Shown: positions 47,201 through 52,517 of the stretch, in pieces
How the letters are laid out: the number at the start of each line of letters is the position of its first letter
How positions within the stretch are numbered: position 1 is the first letter of the stretch
DNA from: Pseudoalteromonas luteoviolacea NCIMB 1944
GTDB taxonomy: Bacteria; Pseudomonadota; Gammaproteobacteria; Enterobacterales; Alteromonadaceae
Direction of reading: 5' to 3'
DNA: 64,000 bases
NCBI RefSeq assembly: GCF_001625565.1
Contig: NZ_AUXS01000026.1
Location: forward strand, 103,040-167,039
Position numbers and translations under genes: made by a program
The notes under the pieces: generated by a model
Told to the model about the DNA's origin: nothing
What the model saw: only the letters and a program-made list of their open reading frames with translations
The model's database searches: none

Positions 47201-49420
47201 ACTGAGTTTAATGCCACACTTATCCTAATCGGCAGGCGCAGTGAACAGGAGTGTGCAGAAGCGTTAAAGCAACTCAAAACACATAATCAAGGGCAAATAC
47301 ACTACTTCAGCGCTGATGTTTCTTGCGAGCCAGACCTTTTGACGGTTAAGCAGTTTATTGATGCACAAGGTATTTCGCTAAATGGTGTTATGCACTTAGG
47401 CACCGCTTTTTCACAGGATGAAACTTGCTGGGCCGACTTTGAACAAGCCATGCAGGTGAAAGTCCGAGGTTCAATAAACCTAGATAAAACATTCGCCGAG
47501 TCAAAACTAGATATGTTTGTGATGTTCTCATCTATGGCCGTATTCGGTAGCTTAAATCATTTGTCTTACTCATATGGCAATGGTTTTCAAAATACCTTTG
47601 CACATGCCCGTCAACAACTGGTGAATACAGGCCAAAGACAAGGTAAAACGCTGGCCATTAATTGGGGCTACTGGCACTCAAATGATCCAGTAAAAAGCAT
47701 CGAAAATCGTTTTGCCGAGAAAAAAGGCTACCAACTGATTAACATGCCCGACGCTTTCATGTTGATGCAGAGTTTACTTAGCACCGAAGTGACAAATATA
47801 GGCGCCTTGCTAAGCTCAGTTCCAGAAAAAATTTATCACAACACTGCCCGCTTAATGACTCGAAAAGCGGTGTTTACTCAGGTGACTACAAACACAACAG
47901 AAACTCAAATTGAAGTCGTAAAAACATCAGACATACGGGCTGTTGTGATCCAAATCGTCAGTAACGTGATTGGCGTCTCTGCCGATGAGCTTGACCTAGA
48001 TTGCGACCTGTACGACTATGGGTTTGACTCCATTTCTTTGCTAAAAACGTTTCAGCAATTAAAAGAAAACCTTAACATCGAATTGCAAGCAGATGCGTTT
48101 AAAAACATGAACACCATCGCTGCATTCATCGATGACATTGAACAGCTCTATATCGCAGAGAGTACTGGCAAAGAAAGTGAAGAAAAACCGCAAAAACCTG
48201 ACTTTATTTTGGATGCTGGCTTTACCCCAATAGACGACACTACTTCATTAGAAAAGGCCTATGACGGCGCGGTTAAATCAGTATTACTTACCGGCGCAAC
48301 GGGTTTTTTAGGTAGTCATATTTTGCAGCAGTTACTGGATGAAACGGACGCCACCATCTACTGTATCGTGCGTGCTAGTAACCTAGAACAGGTAAAGCAC
48401 CGTATTGTGCACTCAGCCCAAAGCTACCGGATTACACCGAACATGAAGCGCATCGTGCCTATGATCGGCGACATGGAAAAACCACAACTCGGGTTGTCTG
48501 ACAAAAACTGGCAAACTTTATGCTCTCAGGTACAGCACATCGTCCACACGGCGTCTTATGTCAATCATATTCAGCCTTACTTTGCATTCAAAAAGTCGGT
48601 GGCAGGCACCAATCAGCTGTTAAAAATGGCAACCACGCTATCACTTAAAATGCTCCACTTTGTGTCGAGTACGACTGCCAGCACACAGGTAAAAAACTCC
48701 CACTTTTCTGTCAACCCAGTAGAGGACTTTATTAACATTAAAGATGCTGAGCTTATCTGTAGCGGTTACGGTCAATCTAAGTGGGTGCAAGAAGAGAATA
48801 TCCGTCAAGCCTCAGAGCATGGCGTCCCATACACAGTTTACCGCTTTGCTCAAATTTCGGGGTCATCACAAACGGGGATTGGTAACACTGATGATATTTT
48901 CCACCGTATTCTAAAAATGATGATGCGCACCCCTATACAGCCCACTGACGTACCGTATTTGCTGGATATCATTCCGGTTGATAAAGCCGCGGCCGCAATT
49001 GTGCTAGGAATGGGTGATAAGCAAAAGCGCAATAAGGTGTTTCATGTAGCAAACAACACCCCGCTGCCAGTAAGTCAGTTTTACGACTTGGCCAAAGCGC
49101 ACAACCTGAAGTTTGAACAAGGTGAAAAACATGACTTCATTGCTTCGTGCAAACACTATATTGAACATGCAACGGAGGGGAATACCCAAGTCATTATGAA
49201 CGGATTACTCACTCAGCGCCCTGGTTATGATGAGTACTTATTCGAAACCTATCTGATGCCAATGTCGCCGTATGACAAAGACAACTATTTATCTCTAGTA
49301 GAAAAATACCAGATTGGATTTGGTGAATGGGAAACTCTGTTTAACACCTATTTTAAACAGTGGCGACAAGACCCGCATTATCAAATAATTTGGCCAGATC
49401 AAGCATCGCAATCAAACTAA
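29240..49420 (+). CDS. Trans-AT hybrid PKS-NRPS megasynthase with reductive release
   Basis: About 6726 residues, counted from the ATG at 29240. Domains in order: KS1 (18-440, Cys185), DH (606-880, His635 in HQINGERILP), KR1 (1065-1250), C-methyltransferase (1354-1647, LEIGAGTGG), ACP1 (Ser1727); KS2 (1830-2240, Cys1988), KR2 (2627-2811), ACP2 (Ser2924); condensation (2991-3420, HHLIIDG), adenylation (3445-3932), PCP (GGDS, Ser4004); KS3 (4068-4481, Cys4230 in HSNCSSS), KR3 (4838-5027), ACP3 (Ser5127); KS4 (5196-5601, Cys5347), KR4 (5968-6146), ACP4 (Ser6264); thioester reductase (6348-6726, GATGFLG, YGQSK). There is no AT in any module and no loading module or thioesterase. The A pocket reads D-F-W-N-I-G-M-V-H, the threonine code. 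KR3 lacks the catalytic Ser. The expected product is an acyl-Thr-polyketide released as an aldehyde or alcohol. Confidence 0.95.
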   Translation: MKNKQDTMAKTQLNAQQDIAIVGISLRFPGASSKEQFWHNLTNKVSSITEIPAARWRWQDDFDPTPKKDEQKIVSKWGGFIDDIDGFDAGFFAISPKEAQSMDPQQRLSMELAWQCFEDAGLSPSTFKNTKTGVYLGCSNTDYQELATGNIDPHFLTGMSTGVFANRISHYFNFQGPSETVDTACSSSLVALHKAMNDFNAGEINAALVGGVNLLITKSRYVSFSKLGVLSPNGRCKTLDADADGYVRGEGVGMVLLMPLERALKENLTVYGVVKGSSVGHSGHTNTLTSPSPFSQSRVIQEAIDNAGIHSDDLSYIELHGTGTRLGDPIEIQGLKRAFRATKSKNAASDNTCYLSTVKTNIGHLESAAGIAGIIKVLLSLKHQQVPPLQNFATLNPKISLDKSPFQLATDCVPLNQDTPLVGISSFGFAGVNAHVILQSPPKRVTHSIKLNAPVAIVLSAKKSQDLLERAKQLSTFITAQNLQNNVLADLAYTLQVGRENMTHRLAFTANSIAEITKQLNLFVAGNEANWQQGKADKDKANTCIEANNKNLVDVLSQWLTGVDVNWTTLYQNALPNRLALPGYPFNPKPYWIESKKEETKATLLHPLVHKALPAFDELLFSSTLSGDEFFLADHQINGERILPGVCTLEMVHAAISLSHDLDESHSIQIENVKWLRPINFTLATKEQRTVYLSLWEANNIIQFEVWQKHDGTQLVCASGEVCISQQALPNAQFEQTTEFDTEFTPSDIYTTFKNMGVEYGSSFQGLQQLSKQGTTVTAKVRVPESCCQGFSLTPALMDAALQSLLLFSEQQNAALPFATEQVSYYNANPLSQVQHNEIWVKATQLSTNTDSTQKCDLDIFAPDGSLLVRIKGFSTRDVPMSALKPSQQNAQKLLTLTPCWQAITPDLAQSIGTRSLYFGPQALKPDWLEACTDASVDQLLWIAKEEYAQPRNLFRQLKQLLAQGFANKPLSITLVTENTQAVFDQNEPSTCEGAGLIGLLQSVSQENQNWTVRIIDAEQLAAIPSAFTALPAGLYAHRGAQYFAFELAEHTYLDHAPNTSMTYQGTYLVLGGAGGLGQVWSEWMIKHHDAQIIWLGRREINTDIQSDIDRLAKLGKAPVYIQCDAGDKTAMENAFADITRQYGNLNGVVHSILHLEDQALANMDEAQLHRSYHAKQQTGEVALEVFSQADLDFFLFFSSMQSFSPAAGQSNYAAGCAYLDALARTYQQKCPVKIINWGYWGSVGVVQDEYYQKKMRAIGIGSIEAKQGMQALATFMDSNLVQAGVLKMTQAASTDVFKLQSFSSQGMSYSLDQQDSQHKLPTQDNKADVDLKQLCSALNKAGWQPPEKREKALAALPDYFSKWWSETARYLEAEQLLQNGFIQDVEVEPISGPSTNLLDSCLASLPAILNGDIKATDAVFPNASMALVEAVYQNNPVADYANAVLIEQLQAYLTLSNAKSVRLLEIGAGTGGTTRSVLPAIAKWQIAEYAYTDLSKAFFNHAKAQYQTDYPFVDTKYLDISKPLAAQNIEIGSYDVVIATNVLHATADIKNTLQNAKASLKQGGILLINEVVQKSLFTHLTFGLLEGWWLSQDSHMRLSGSPMLSIESWQQALNESGFNNVFAAADSTSQQQVFCAQSNGFILQKSMPKRGGNTQNKDSDKTTKLHNMTSMTTTQNQQQVTNSNADLSELSEFVQNALFDIASNALDMAPSELDAEESFADYGVDSILAIQMLDEINAKFDLNLPATLLFDYPSIETLSAYILAEHKDKAIASLPAKSPTESNVSSQAVEQPTNTNSVQSLRKHQAHTKVSQPATDEDKSLETTTNGGKIAIIGMSGQFGDADNLDEFWAMLAEKRTSVKAQTRWDLTALNDNQQNWSKYASLLNDISTFDAPFFSITPQEAMYMDPQQRLFLQEAYKALEDANMVTQVAGQNVGVYLGCAQSDYAGLAEDDAPAQIFWGNAGSVIPARVSYFLNLKGPALAIDTACSSSLVAIHSACQALNNNEISSALVGGVATLCTPKFSLHAGKAGMLSPDGTCYTFDDRANGFVPGEGAGVLVLKKLEDAERDGDHIYGVILGSATNQDGTTSGITAPSSLSQEQLHRDIYTRFDIAPDSIQMIEAHGTGTKLGDPIEFQALTRAFRAHTNNTEFCALGSVKTNIGHCLTAAGVAGVIKALLAMKHRTIPASLHFEQGNSHINWQGTPFFVNQEAIAWQTDNQQKRRAAVSSFGFSGTNAHVVLEEYLPQPAQQQSVSMRPVIIALSAKSTDALKDKALALQSWIVDKNVQDSALESLAFTLQCAREEMDHRVAFTASSLSDVSTVLSRFLDKARGQYKQGEVKQGKEILSALDSSDFARWIEQGDLTKLLALWVVGADIDWPLLYVNKTPALLRMPTYPFAKTSFWLPKQGASSAKPKQGPSKAETAANVALDFKVQSTHAFEPQEQAQNVSRTPAELLHYTANWADKALTSQEPATYHRKVVLLGSDLPEIYSVSSTRLNSSENQVQDQLEAYTNDLINYFKQLEVQQGATTQKTANKLLVQVVLKDQTHLLSALNGVLKTAAIEYTSIETQIIAVDEAHNLEHLVEDEAKKQDTCIRYKQGQRQVLNFDLQAFQQVDTTTLPWKEDGVYVITGGLGELGQTFAKQIIQHTASAQLVLIGRRAHSAAIQSQLDTLSAEQNRLSYVSLDISNRNEVTALFDSLKAKHGTITGVIHSAGIVKDQLISNKTPQQVADVFAPKVAGVIALDEASKTCDLDFFACFSSIAGVFGNMGQADYACANAFMDRFIANRQTQVEQGTRSGLSLSINWPLWSEGGMLVDSLTTSILQSQGIEVMPNEVGVDAFYRIFTLPHIPTQHCFLYGDTKKLTGLWQQFNATPKHSYTMPRGCGKSRAQIRDYVKSVITDITKINSHDLDDEADFKDMGFDSIMLMSVVHKLETDDFLAIDTLPPTLMFEISTIEALCDYLEAHQSPSELDEHAAQNAPSSAPNSFTAPMPLSKAQQGLWLLHKQNPLLSNYHVPMVFEVNNLNVPCMQEALNWLTQKHPILSVQLSEVEGLPQQQVTGQTPILMQSQTHVTSKSTLVSLIQSDIKQPFTLMQTHSAQAQLLWRAKYWQMNNELNVVVLVFHHLIIDGVSATLLLEQLWGAYHALVANESIAQPSENNGFFTYLEWEKQHLNSEQSAPLKHYWQTHLQGVEPELTLAGKLPVQNQKQAQRIELPVNSNHVKRIHRYCSSNKINPAAFFLSVFQTLLSANTRRTDITLGVPVLHRPTSEMANAVGLFVNQLPLRAKLDKAQSFAHLAAQNQRQLGELIKHSSYPFSEIVRVTDTERTMHRHPIFQIGFAYHNFLKPDWIESNQALVDAIWSQCLQEPELDLSLEVTPLSNTFKIAFKFDAAAYPHHVVDTFAKDYLTLLDDVIFANDPILSNLPVFTKLKSIPTSANHPSEKTLVDLFEAQAMQHPERTAVCFGMQSISYSQLNDKANQFAHTLLNHPEFRHGVENLIALCAKPSIELIVAILGILKSGAAYVPLDANSPKTRINHILQDAKPSILVLGADLPDAGVNQHNQVINLQTALTGNKQVANINRASPSNLAYIIYTSGSTGKPKGVLVEHHNVSSLFNNSQSKFGFTEQDTWCLFHSYAFDFSVWEIWGALLHGGRLLIPDELTRKESVSFAKFVIDNQVTILNQTPSAFYPLMDGLLASPHNMLRKVIFGGEALDLNKLTPWFEHAQPQAELVNMYGITETTVHVTEITIDANMVYDTDARSIIGRPLPGYDILLLDSQLNSVQHGQIGEIFVSGCGVTRGYHNQTTLTDERFITHSSGKRLYRSGDLARLNESGLFEYMGRADDQVQIRGHRIELGEVQYALKSLSYITDAYVIAAQKQLGQVLVAYIIAPDAPSTAKIRSDLLTKLPEYMVPAYFVLVPHYPLTANGKIDKQALLTQLPFNQAPKTALLNTQSAASISATQPQFAKPLAQPELKSAVTQIWQQVLEVGHIASDVPFFEAGGDSLLANVLTAKFKSQLNVEFPLTQIFQSSTIEAMTDFIAQAQSADNPSNSAIIRNNEVTSSAQNQDVALIGLSCQYPDSPDHATFWQNLVNEQDLLKRLSESSEQGDVTWLDSWVEGQDQFDPEFFNISEKNAKTMSYSQRQLLMHAWKAIEDAGYSAQTMPNTGVYVSSSGADNPDLALQNKFKDGQFILNAQDYVASTINQPGTLPTTISYHLGFTGPSLFVHSNCSSSMSAIALACSALKAGEIDYAIVGAACLYPQRYTGYEYEKGLNFAADARCKVFDEKADGMIGGSGVSVIVLKRADDAINDSDNIYSLIRGIKINNDGKDKAGFFAPGTKGQMQVIEQTLKAAKVSPASISYVEAHGTGTALGDPIEFSSLQQVYQQHSSDKQFCGLGAVKSNLGHTDTLAGLTGLIKTSLALYHKKIPASLHYNTANPHIDMNSSPFYIVDRTKDWNTPLLPRRAAVSSFGIGGTNAHAVLEEASESFDHEIESQLQSKSCIIVLSAQNEEVLTRQVSQLRDYLTTNELSQQALVRMAYTLQTGRTVMPVRTGFVVGSMDELKTKLIQYLNAPTPSLAGTVQTHPLNLASAINQGDYQGILATWLASGFADWDFIYQGAKLKKLSLPTYPFALKTIALGNENTVRAPNLDGATKSTGETTLKTPVWIEKAIAHQEQVSQRHDEEHHLVFCDFPAHAQVSELPDAQVHSLQSEHFSIEQKISDFGIQLLQLIKEKAATKQQIKLQLVIADIGSGDTLSNLYTCFHALLKTASLECKTLKTQLVVLDDAAIQNNLAAILYAEQSGFDDNFVRYTQGVREVLTYQTIVPTEPQMPFKTDGVYLITGGLGGVGRHFIKAISSQPFNKTIVITGRKPDNHPDVQKQLAQLKAANTQLYYHSVDVSHKMNVLLMVRDILAKHGKLSGVIHAAGIVKDTLLNKKDRASFAQVLAPKVEGVVALDEATQELALDFFVCFAGLSGVNGALTQIDYATANAFLDSYMHHRSALQKRGERQGLSVSIDWPYWQDGGMKINPDFADILAQTGFAPMPTKMGIEAFYHALKNPQTLIEFANDALPDNTQSTRETRQFDSIDALTDELKTGLAELAANILGVNTKELDPDTDLGDFGADSIAFITFINQVNAKYQLELSPSVLFMHSTLNSILGHILDEHSDKLVNNTCQNSQLKLEQASCQSDESEDPVAIIGISAQFPQADNIEQFWQNLANQTDCVTEFDWSETNCDTRSQQPLPTDINWLGRLERNQSFDPLFFNIAPAESERIKLQESLLMSHVWQCIEDAGYDPKSLAGTNTGLFIGCQAGYHEGLITSSAYAPNRMSYFLDLHGPSEGVDTTCSSSLVAIHKAVQAIQNGECDQAIVGGVNVIESPSASIAMHDIGALSPTGRCRTFSANADGIVRGEGVGMIFIKRLTQSEQDKDHIYGTILGSAINHGGKSQGFTVPNAKAQTRLLDKAWQDAGIDPGTLSYVECHGTGTSLGDPVELDALKAAYKKVSTTTNSVQGCALGSVKSNIGHLEIAAGIAGVIKVLLQLKHQTLVPSLHVDELNPYLGLDNSPFKVQTALTPWQSEQPRRAGVSSFGISGVNAHIVLEEYTAKPALNANASPNETAIVLSAVSQPALVAKTEALNAYLDRHSNVSLESLAYTLQVGRTAHKYRTGWVVSSIESLKQKLEHTLANDTLEIKKVPTAQVPVIEDKDAINLKQNPSALLRFWLQGHAINWPVLYQAAVQKISLPTTPFVTTEKPSAPWLLLENQWQPAPLACPSDWRAQLTPLLAGKNVLIVAKDQQSAAPLQEKLADFDVKTVNYGALSTLTLSQDTLPDLVFFIAEPTDIKTAQVKPLYEFMQAISKLDKHTMQLFYALPECLANAHCEDMSALLRSYTMRSPAHVWSLVEFTVEDNNWADKLLQEVVCPSLSGDTTQPNQVKYQNQTRFALALNKASIPSNAPMLSTHSFKQNGVYLIAGALGELGMALSKQLLTEFNATLILIGRRSEQECAEALKQLKTHNQGQIHYFSADVSCEPDLLTVKQFIDAQGISLNGVMHLGTAFSQDETCWADFEQAMQVKVRGSINLDKTFAESKLDMFVMFSSMAVFGSLNHLSYSYGNGFQNTFAHARQQLVNTGQRQGKTLAINWGYWHSNDPVKSIENRFAEKKGYQLINMPDAFMLMQSLLSTEVTNIGALLSSVPEKIYHNTARLMTRKAVFTQVTTNTTETQIEVVKTSDIRAVVIQIVSNVIGVSADELDLDCDLYDYGFDSISLLKTFQQLKENLNIELQADAFKNMNTIAAFIDDIEQLYIAESTGKESEEKPQKPDFILDAGFTPIDDTTSLEKAYDGAVKSVLLTGATGFLGSHILQQLLDETDATIYCIVRASNLEQVKHRIVHSAQSYRITPNMKRIVPMIGDMEKPQLGLSDKNWQTLCSQVQHIVHTASYVNHIQPYFAFKKSVAGTNQLLKMATTLSLKMLHFVSSTTASTQVKNSHFSVNPVEDFINIKDAELICSGYGQSKWVQEENIRQASEHGVPYTVYRFAQISGSSQTGIGNTDDIFHRILKMMMRTPIQPTDVPYLLDIIPVDKAAAAIVLGMGDKQKRNKVFHVANNTPLPVSQFYDLAKAHNLKFEQGEKHDFIASCKHYIEHATEGNTQVIMNGLLTQRPGYDEYLFETYLMPMSPYDKDNYLSLVEKYQIGFGEWETLFNTYFKQWRQDPHYQIIWPDQASQSN

Positions 49421-49424
49421 AGCC

Positions 49425-49465
49425 AAAGCTCAAAGCTGCTGTTTTTCTGTATAGCTTTGAGCTTT
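49425..49465 (+). terminator. Intrinsic terminator after the megasynthase
   Basis: AAAGCTCAAAGCT (49425-49437) and its exact complement (49453-49465) form a 13-bp stem starting 4 bases after the stop codon. The 3' arm itself ends in TTTT. Confidence 0.8.
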
Positions 49466-49513
49466 TGCCATAAATCAGCTAACGTGTTTTAAAACAACGC
49501 ATCGATACATGCT

Positions 49514-50176
49514 ATGCATATAAAAGACATTGCTTTAGGCGCTTTGGCTGAACTTGGCTACCCGAAGCAAAAAATCAAAACAGCCCAAGCTCGGCAACTT
49601 TCTGCAACGCTTTACCGACAATTAACGGATCACCAGATTGAATCTGTATTGCACCTGTGTGAGCAATTGCTTGAAGAGCGTGACTGGATGCTCAGTTTAA
49701 TCGCCTATGACTGGGCGTTTCGAGTCAAAAAACAATATACCCTAAGTACCTTTGATATTTTCGAACGTTGGTTATTGCAATACATCACCGACTGGTACGA
49801 CTGCGACGATTTTTGTACCCATGCCTTTGGCGAGCTGATGGTGCAATACCCAGAGTTAATTGATAAAACCCACCCTTGGGCCATGCACAGTAACTTCGCT
49901 GTGCGAAGAGCCGTCGCCGTCATTTTGATTTACCCATTAAATAAAGGAAAATTTCCCCTAAATGCCCCTTTAAACGCGGCAAACTTGTTATTCAATGATC
50001 AACATGATTTGGTGCAAAAGGGCTATGGCTGGCTGCTAAAAGTGCTTTCCAAGTCATCGCCGGATGTCGTTATTAATTACCTCAAAACTCACCACAAACA
50101 CATGCCTCGAGTGGCATTTCGATATGCACTAGAAAAACTTGATAAACAAACCAAAACGCAGCTCATGTCGCTGTGA
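49514..50176 (+). CDS. AlkD-like DNA alkylation repair glycosylase
   Basis: A 220-residue all-helical HEAT-repeat protein of the AlkC/AlkD family. The AlkD catalytic trio can be placed: Trp94 and Asp98 in DWYDCDDFC, and Trp173 in KGYGWLLK, matching Trp109/Asp113/Trp187 of Bacillus AlkD. HPWAMHSNFAVRRAVAVIL is a typical repeat. These enzymes release N3- and N7-alkylated bases, including bulky ones, without base flipping. It starts 93 bp after the megasynthase stop, beyond a terminator, so it is probably its own unit; homologues elsewhere protect producers of DNA-alkylating natural products. Confidence 0.88.
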   Translation: MHIKDIALGALAELGYPKQKIKTAQARQLSATLYRQLTDHQIESVLHLCEQLLEERDWMLSLIAYDWAFRVKKQYTLSTFDIFERWLLQYITDWYDCDDFCTHAFGELMVQYPELIDKTHPWAMHSNFAVRRAVAVILIYPLNKGKFPLNAPLNAANLLFNDQHDLVQKGYGWLLKVLSKSSPDVVINYLKTHHKHMPRVAFRYALEKLDKQTKTQLMSL

Positions 50177-50256
50177 ATAGAACTTCGTCCCGAATATGGT
50201 AATTTTGGAAGATATCAATTATTCTTTTGTTACTTTATAACACTTAAGAGCACATC

Positions 50257-50724
50257 ATGATAACGATAACTAAGCTCTCTGAAAAACATCTAGAACAGGT
50301 AAAAGCCATTCAGATTGAAGATAATCAGGTTGAATTTGCAGGCATTGCTTCCGAGTTTTTAAATGATATATGCGACACCACTCACCTGCATGTAATTGAA
50401 CATCAAGACAAGGTCATTGGTTATTTTAAGCTTGATCTCGCTTACGCACAGAAATATGACTTTTGCCCAAAAGATGCTGTTGGGATCCGAGCATTTGTGA
50501 TTGATAAACGCCAACAAGGCAAAGGCTATGGCAAAAAAGCGGTGCATGCTCTATTCCCTTACGTAAGCGATTGTTACCCCGAGTACAGGCAAATTTATTT
50601 AACCGTCAACTGCCGTAACAACCTCGCATACCAATGCTATAAAAAAGCAGGCTTTGAAGACACGAATGAAAAATATTTGGGCAGTCCAGCGGGGCCAAAC
50701 TACATTATGAAGGGGATGTGTTAG
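50257..50724 (+). CDS. GNAT-family N-acetyltransferase
   Basis: A 155-residue GNAT protein. The CoA loop RQQGKGYGKKAVHAL (about residues 88-102) and LTVNCRNNLAYQCYKKAGFEDT (helix alpha-4 and the C-terminal strand region, written here as two parts: LTVNCRNNLAYQCY and KKAGFEDT) are clear. It resembles spermidine/ribosomal-protein-type acetyltransferases; the substrate is unknown. It has its own start 80 bp after the AlkD gene. It ends before a bidirectional hairpin terminator, convergent with the exported protein at 50839-51060. Confidence 0.85.
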   Translation: MITITKLSEKHLEQVKAIQIEDNQVEFAGIASEFLNDICDTTHLHVIEHQDKVIGYFKLDLAYAQKYDFCPKDAVGIRAFVIDKRQQGKGYGKKAVHALFPYVSDCYPEYRQIYLTVNCRNNLAYQCYKKAGFEDTNEKYLGSPAGPNYIMKGMC

Positions 50725-50795
50725 ACACTGCAAAAAAGTGATGTTTGAATTCACAGGCTAAACCTTTTAAAAACAAGAGTTTTAGGTTTATTAAA

Positions 50796-50824
50796 AAGTA
50801 CGTTTGCTTAACGCAAACGTACTT
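50796..50824. terminator. Bidirectional hairpin terminator
   Basis: AAGTACGTTTGC (50796-50807) pairs with 50813-50824 over a 5-base loop. An A-run on the left serves as the T-run for the minus-strand gene. It lies between convergent genes. Confidence 0.75.
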
Positions 50825-50838
50825 GGTCAACTCAATAT

Positions 50839-51060
50839 TTAGAGGTAATCGACCTCAGCGTAACCACCATCCGCGATACAACGCCTTACATCTTCTCTGT
50901 ACTGGGCATGGAAAATAGACTTAGAAGTCCATAAGATGTTGTAGTTATTTTTGTCTACGCAAGTAACCAAAATCGTCATATATGCATGAGCAGTTGATTG
51001 CACACCAAGTGATAGAGCAATTGCAGCTATGCCGCCAAATAGAATTGATTTAAGTTTCAT
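50839..51060 (-). CDS. Tiny exported two-cysteine protein (paralogue 1)
   Basis: A 73-residue protein with a signal peptide (MKLKSILFGGIAAIALSLG, cleavage near AHA at about residue 26). The roughly 47-residue mature part follows the pattern LVTCxxxxxxxLWxSxSI-x(12)-RCIxDGGYxEV. It shares its two cysteines, the I/V-L-W-S block and the GG-x-x-E-V end with the proteins at 51289-51519 and 54188-54388. The first 8 residues are nearly identical to paralogue 2. Likely a disulfide-bonded periplasmic or secreted peptide; function unknown. GGGAG precedes the ATG. Confidence 0.75.
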   Translation of the reverse strand: MKLKSILFGGIAAIALSLGVQSTAHAYMTILVTCVDKNNYNILWTSKSIFHAQYREDVRRCIADGGYAEVDYL

Positions 51061-51288
51061 TATTATATACTCCCTTGTTTTATACCTTTGATATAAATAT
51101 TAAAATAAGCAATGCAGCACAGTTAAATAGAACAACAAAATCGAGGTTTATTTTAAACACCTAGATTTTATAAATGCATGAATCTTATTAATATAGATTT
51201 TCATGCTAAAACCCACTATTTTACCTAGTATTGCTGAGAAAGATTAAATGGAGGTACCCCCTAACGCCATACATCACATCTGATGTAT

Positions 51289-51519
51289 TTAATACGTAAT
51301 AAAACGAACCTCAGGGAAACCGCCTTCATATAAGCACCTCGTCAACAAAGCGTTTTGCACTCTGGGATTAGAGGCGCGATCTGACCACAGCACTTTGGAT
51401 TCGCTTTGGTCTACACACGTAATAAGCATGGTATTACTACCAATAGAGGCTATTGTATGACTACTTAAAGATAAAGTAGCCGCTGTAGCAAAGCCAAACA
51501 ACATTGATTTTAATTTCAT
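51289..51519 (-). CDS. Tiny exported two-cysteine protein (paralogue 2)
   Basis: A 76-residue protein with a signal peptide (MKLKSMLFGFATAATLSLS, cleavage after residue about 25). The mature part reads MLITCVDQSESKVLWSDRAS, and later LTRCLYEGGFPEVRFITY. The CVD-x(6)-L/I-L-W core is shared with paralogue 1 and the LWSD block with paralogue 3. Tandem to paralogue 1 with 228 bp between; each has its own GGGAG ribosome site, which suggests separate expression. Confidence 0.75.
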   Translation of the reverse strand: MKLKSMLFGFATAATLSLSSHTIASIGSNTMLITCVDQSESKVLWSDRASNPRVQNALLTRCLYEGGFPEVRFITY

Positions 51520-51905
51520 TTTTATAAACTCCCTTGTTTAAATTAAACAGATTAAAATCAAGTCGAATATATAATAGACAAAAAAGACTGTAAACAACCA
51601 TAAAACGCCAAAGCCACTGTTATTTAAATTCTATAAAATCATTAATTTATCATGAAAAAATTAATCAAATCCTACCAAATACCAGAGCTTTTTGAATACG
51701 AGAACACAAAAGAGTGCTTCTACTTTAATCAAGTTAAATAAACTAGACGCAACGAGAGAGGTAATACTCAACCAGGTATTTATCAATTAAACATAATTAG
51801 TGTGTGTTGAGGTAACCATATTCAGACAATAAAAAGAGGTCGTTAGTCGGCCAACTGTTTTAGTACGATTAGCCAACTTGTTTTCATACATTGAATGGTT
51901 TGCTT
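51520..51905. other. Intergenic, AT-rich, no gene seen
   Basis: It separates paralogue 2 from the oxidoreductase gene. It contains only AT-rich sequence, with no convincing repeat or RNA. Confidence 0.6.
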
Positions 51906-52490
51906 TTATAGACCTTTGCTTCCCAAATATTTTACCGATCCCTCCCACTTTTGCTTATCAAAGGGTGTTGCTAAGAGCAAAGAACCAAATAAGTTTATTT
52001 GTGCTTTTTGAATACCGCAAAACTGCAATGTATACGTATCAAGTTGAGCAATAACTGGCGCGGCTTGCTCTTCCACATGCTGCGCTGGCATATCCATTGT
52101 TAGAATAAGCCGGGATGTCTTTCCTGATAAAAGCTGTACAGGTACAGGGTTGTCTTTTTCGTATCTAAAAGAAAAATCTGGTAAAAATGTTCTATCAAAC
52201 AAGCCCTTAAGTTTAGCGGGGAGCCCCCCCCACCAAATCGGTGAAACAATTACAATATGCTCGGCCCACAAAACAGCCTTCTGAAAATCGACTAAATCAG
52301 GCTCCAGCACCTGTGCTGCATTATAGCCATACTGCAAGTTTGCATTAAATGTCATGTCAGATAAATTAAAACGTCTTACTTCAAAGTATTCTCTGGCTTC
52401 ACAACTGTAGATATCTGCCAAGTGTTGACCAAAACTGTTTGATTTTGGATTACCATTTAGAACTAGTATTTTTTTCGTCATTTTACTCAT
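51906..52490 (-). CDS. NAD(P)H oxidoreductase, flavodoxin-like fold
   Basis: A 194-residue flavoprotein of the NQO1/KefF/MdaB type. The FMN/FAD phosphate loop LVLNGNPKSNSFGQ lies at residues 8-21, and the SPIWWGGLPAKLKGLFDRTF block near residue 80-100 is the family hallmark. Such enzymes reduce quinones or other electrophiles with NAD(P)H in the cytoplasm. It follows the MerR gene by 27 bp in the same direction, so the regulator probably controls it, perhaps in response to electrophiles. Start ATG 52490; an internal ATG at 52481 is also possible. Confidence 0.9.
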   Translation of the reverse strand: MSKMTKKILVLNGNPKSNSFGQHLADIYSCEAREYFEVRRFNLSDMTFNANLQYGYNAAQVLEPDLVDFQKAVLWAEHIVIVSPIWWGGLPAKLKGLFDRTFLPDFSFRYEKDNPVPVQLLSGKTSRLILTMDMPAQHVEEQAAPVIAQLDTYTLQFCGIQKAQINLFGSLLLATPFDKQKWEGSVKYLGSKGL

Positions 52491-52517
52491 TTCCTATTTT
52501 TGAGTTTGATGACGAGT

